Shown: positions 30,655 to 30,808 of the stretch, piece after piece | How the letters are laid out: each line of letters begins with the position of its first letter | Numbering within the stretch: the first letter of the stretch is position 1 | From: Pigoraptor chileana | Taxonomy: Eukaryota > Opisthokonta > Filasterea | NCBI GenBank assembly: GCA_943704495.1 | Contig: CALSCR010001255.1 | Location: 2,947 to 33,754 of the forward strand | DNA length: 30,808 bases | Reading direction: 5' to 3' | Program-made: the position numbers and the translations under genes | The notes under the pieces: generated by a model | Told to the model about the DNA's origin: nothing | Database searches by the model: none | Seen by the model: only the letters and a program-made list of their open reading frames with translations

Positions 30655-30808
30655 TTGTATGTGTGTGTGTGTGTGTGTGTGTTGTGTGTGTGTGTGTTGT
30701 GTGCGTGTGTGTATGTGTGTTGTGTGTGTGTGTGTGTGTGTTGTGTGTGTGTGTGTGTTGTGTGTGTGTGTGTGTTGTGTGTGTGTGTGTGTTGTGTGTG
30801 TGTGTGTG
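30655..30808. repeat. TG satellite with regular TTG interruptions, running off the right edge
   Basis: TG dinucleotides broken by TTG about every 16-18 bp, giving a higher-order period. It lies in SMARCAL1 intron 9 and continues past the window end. The collapse point may reflect an assembly limit. Confidence 0.95.

Overview
This looks like intron-rich nuclear DNA from a eukaryote, probably an early-diverging fungus or a close relative. Two genes point that way: an intronless elongation factor 3 (eEF3), and a GDE1-type ankyrin plus GDPD phosphodiesterase whose closest resemblance I recognise is to yeast Gde1. A SMARCAL1 orthologue and very intron-rich genes argue against a typical yeast. eEF3-like genes also occur in some protists, so the placement is an inference. 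Introns have GT-AG borders and many carry long TG/CA tracts. I rebuilt the exons by matching splice phase and conserved motifs; transcripts would be needed to confirm them.

Layout, left to right. 1-3695 (+): 3' part of a GDE1-like glycerophosphocholine phosphodiesterase. 4366-5532 (-): an EAF7/MRGBP subunit of the NuA4 acetyltransferase. 5533-7521: AT-rich stretch with a doubtful minus-strand gene and the TATA promoter of eEF3. 7522-10644 (+): eEF3. 11162-16767 (-): a nine-exon, very divergent UBA1-type ubiquitin E1. 16768-18993: a compositionally odd island with unassigned, interrupted frames that may be remains of a virus-like or mobile element. 19117-22933 (-): a six-exon gene joining an F-box, leucine-rich repeats and a TRAF-type zinc finger. 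23417-24346 (+): a CDC123-like ATP-grasp gene. 24924-25496 (-): a small type I membrane protein. 26431 to the right edge (+): the first nine exons of a SMARCAL1/HARP annealing helicase, cut by the window end.

The genes are mostly unrelated housekeeping functions (lipid and phosphate metabolism, chromatin, translation, ubiquitin, DNA repair), so this is not an operon-like system. Two of them are ubiquitin-pathway genes: an E1 with altered adenylation-site residues but a retained catalytic cysteine, and an F-box/LRR/TRAF-zinc-finger protein. The points most worth checking are that fusion, the degenerate E1, a family of about eight roughly 50-bp dispersed repeats found only in introns of the E1 and SMARCAL1 genes, three microexons (22, 28 and 33 nt), and a perfect inverted repeat built from two TCACGTGA boxes in the shared promoter of the F-box and CDC123-like genes.
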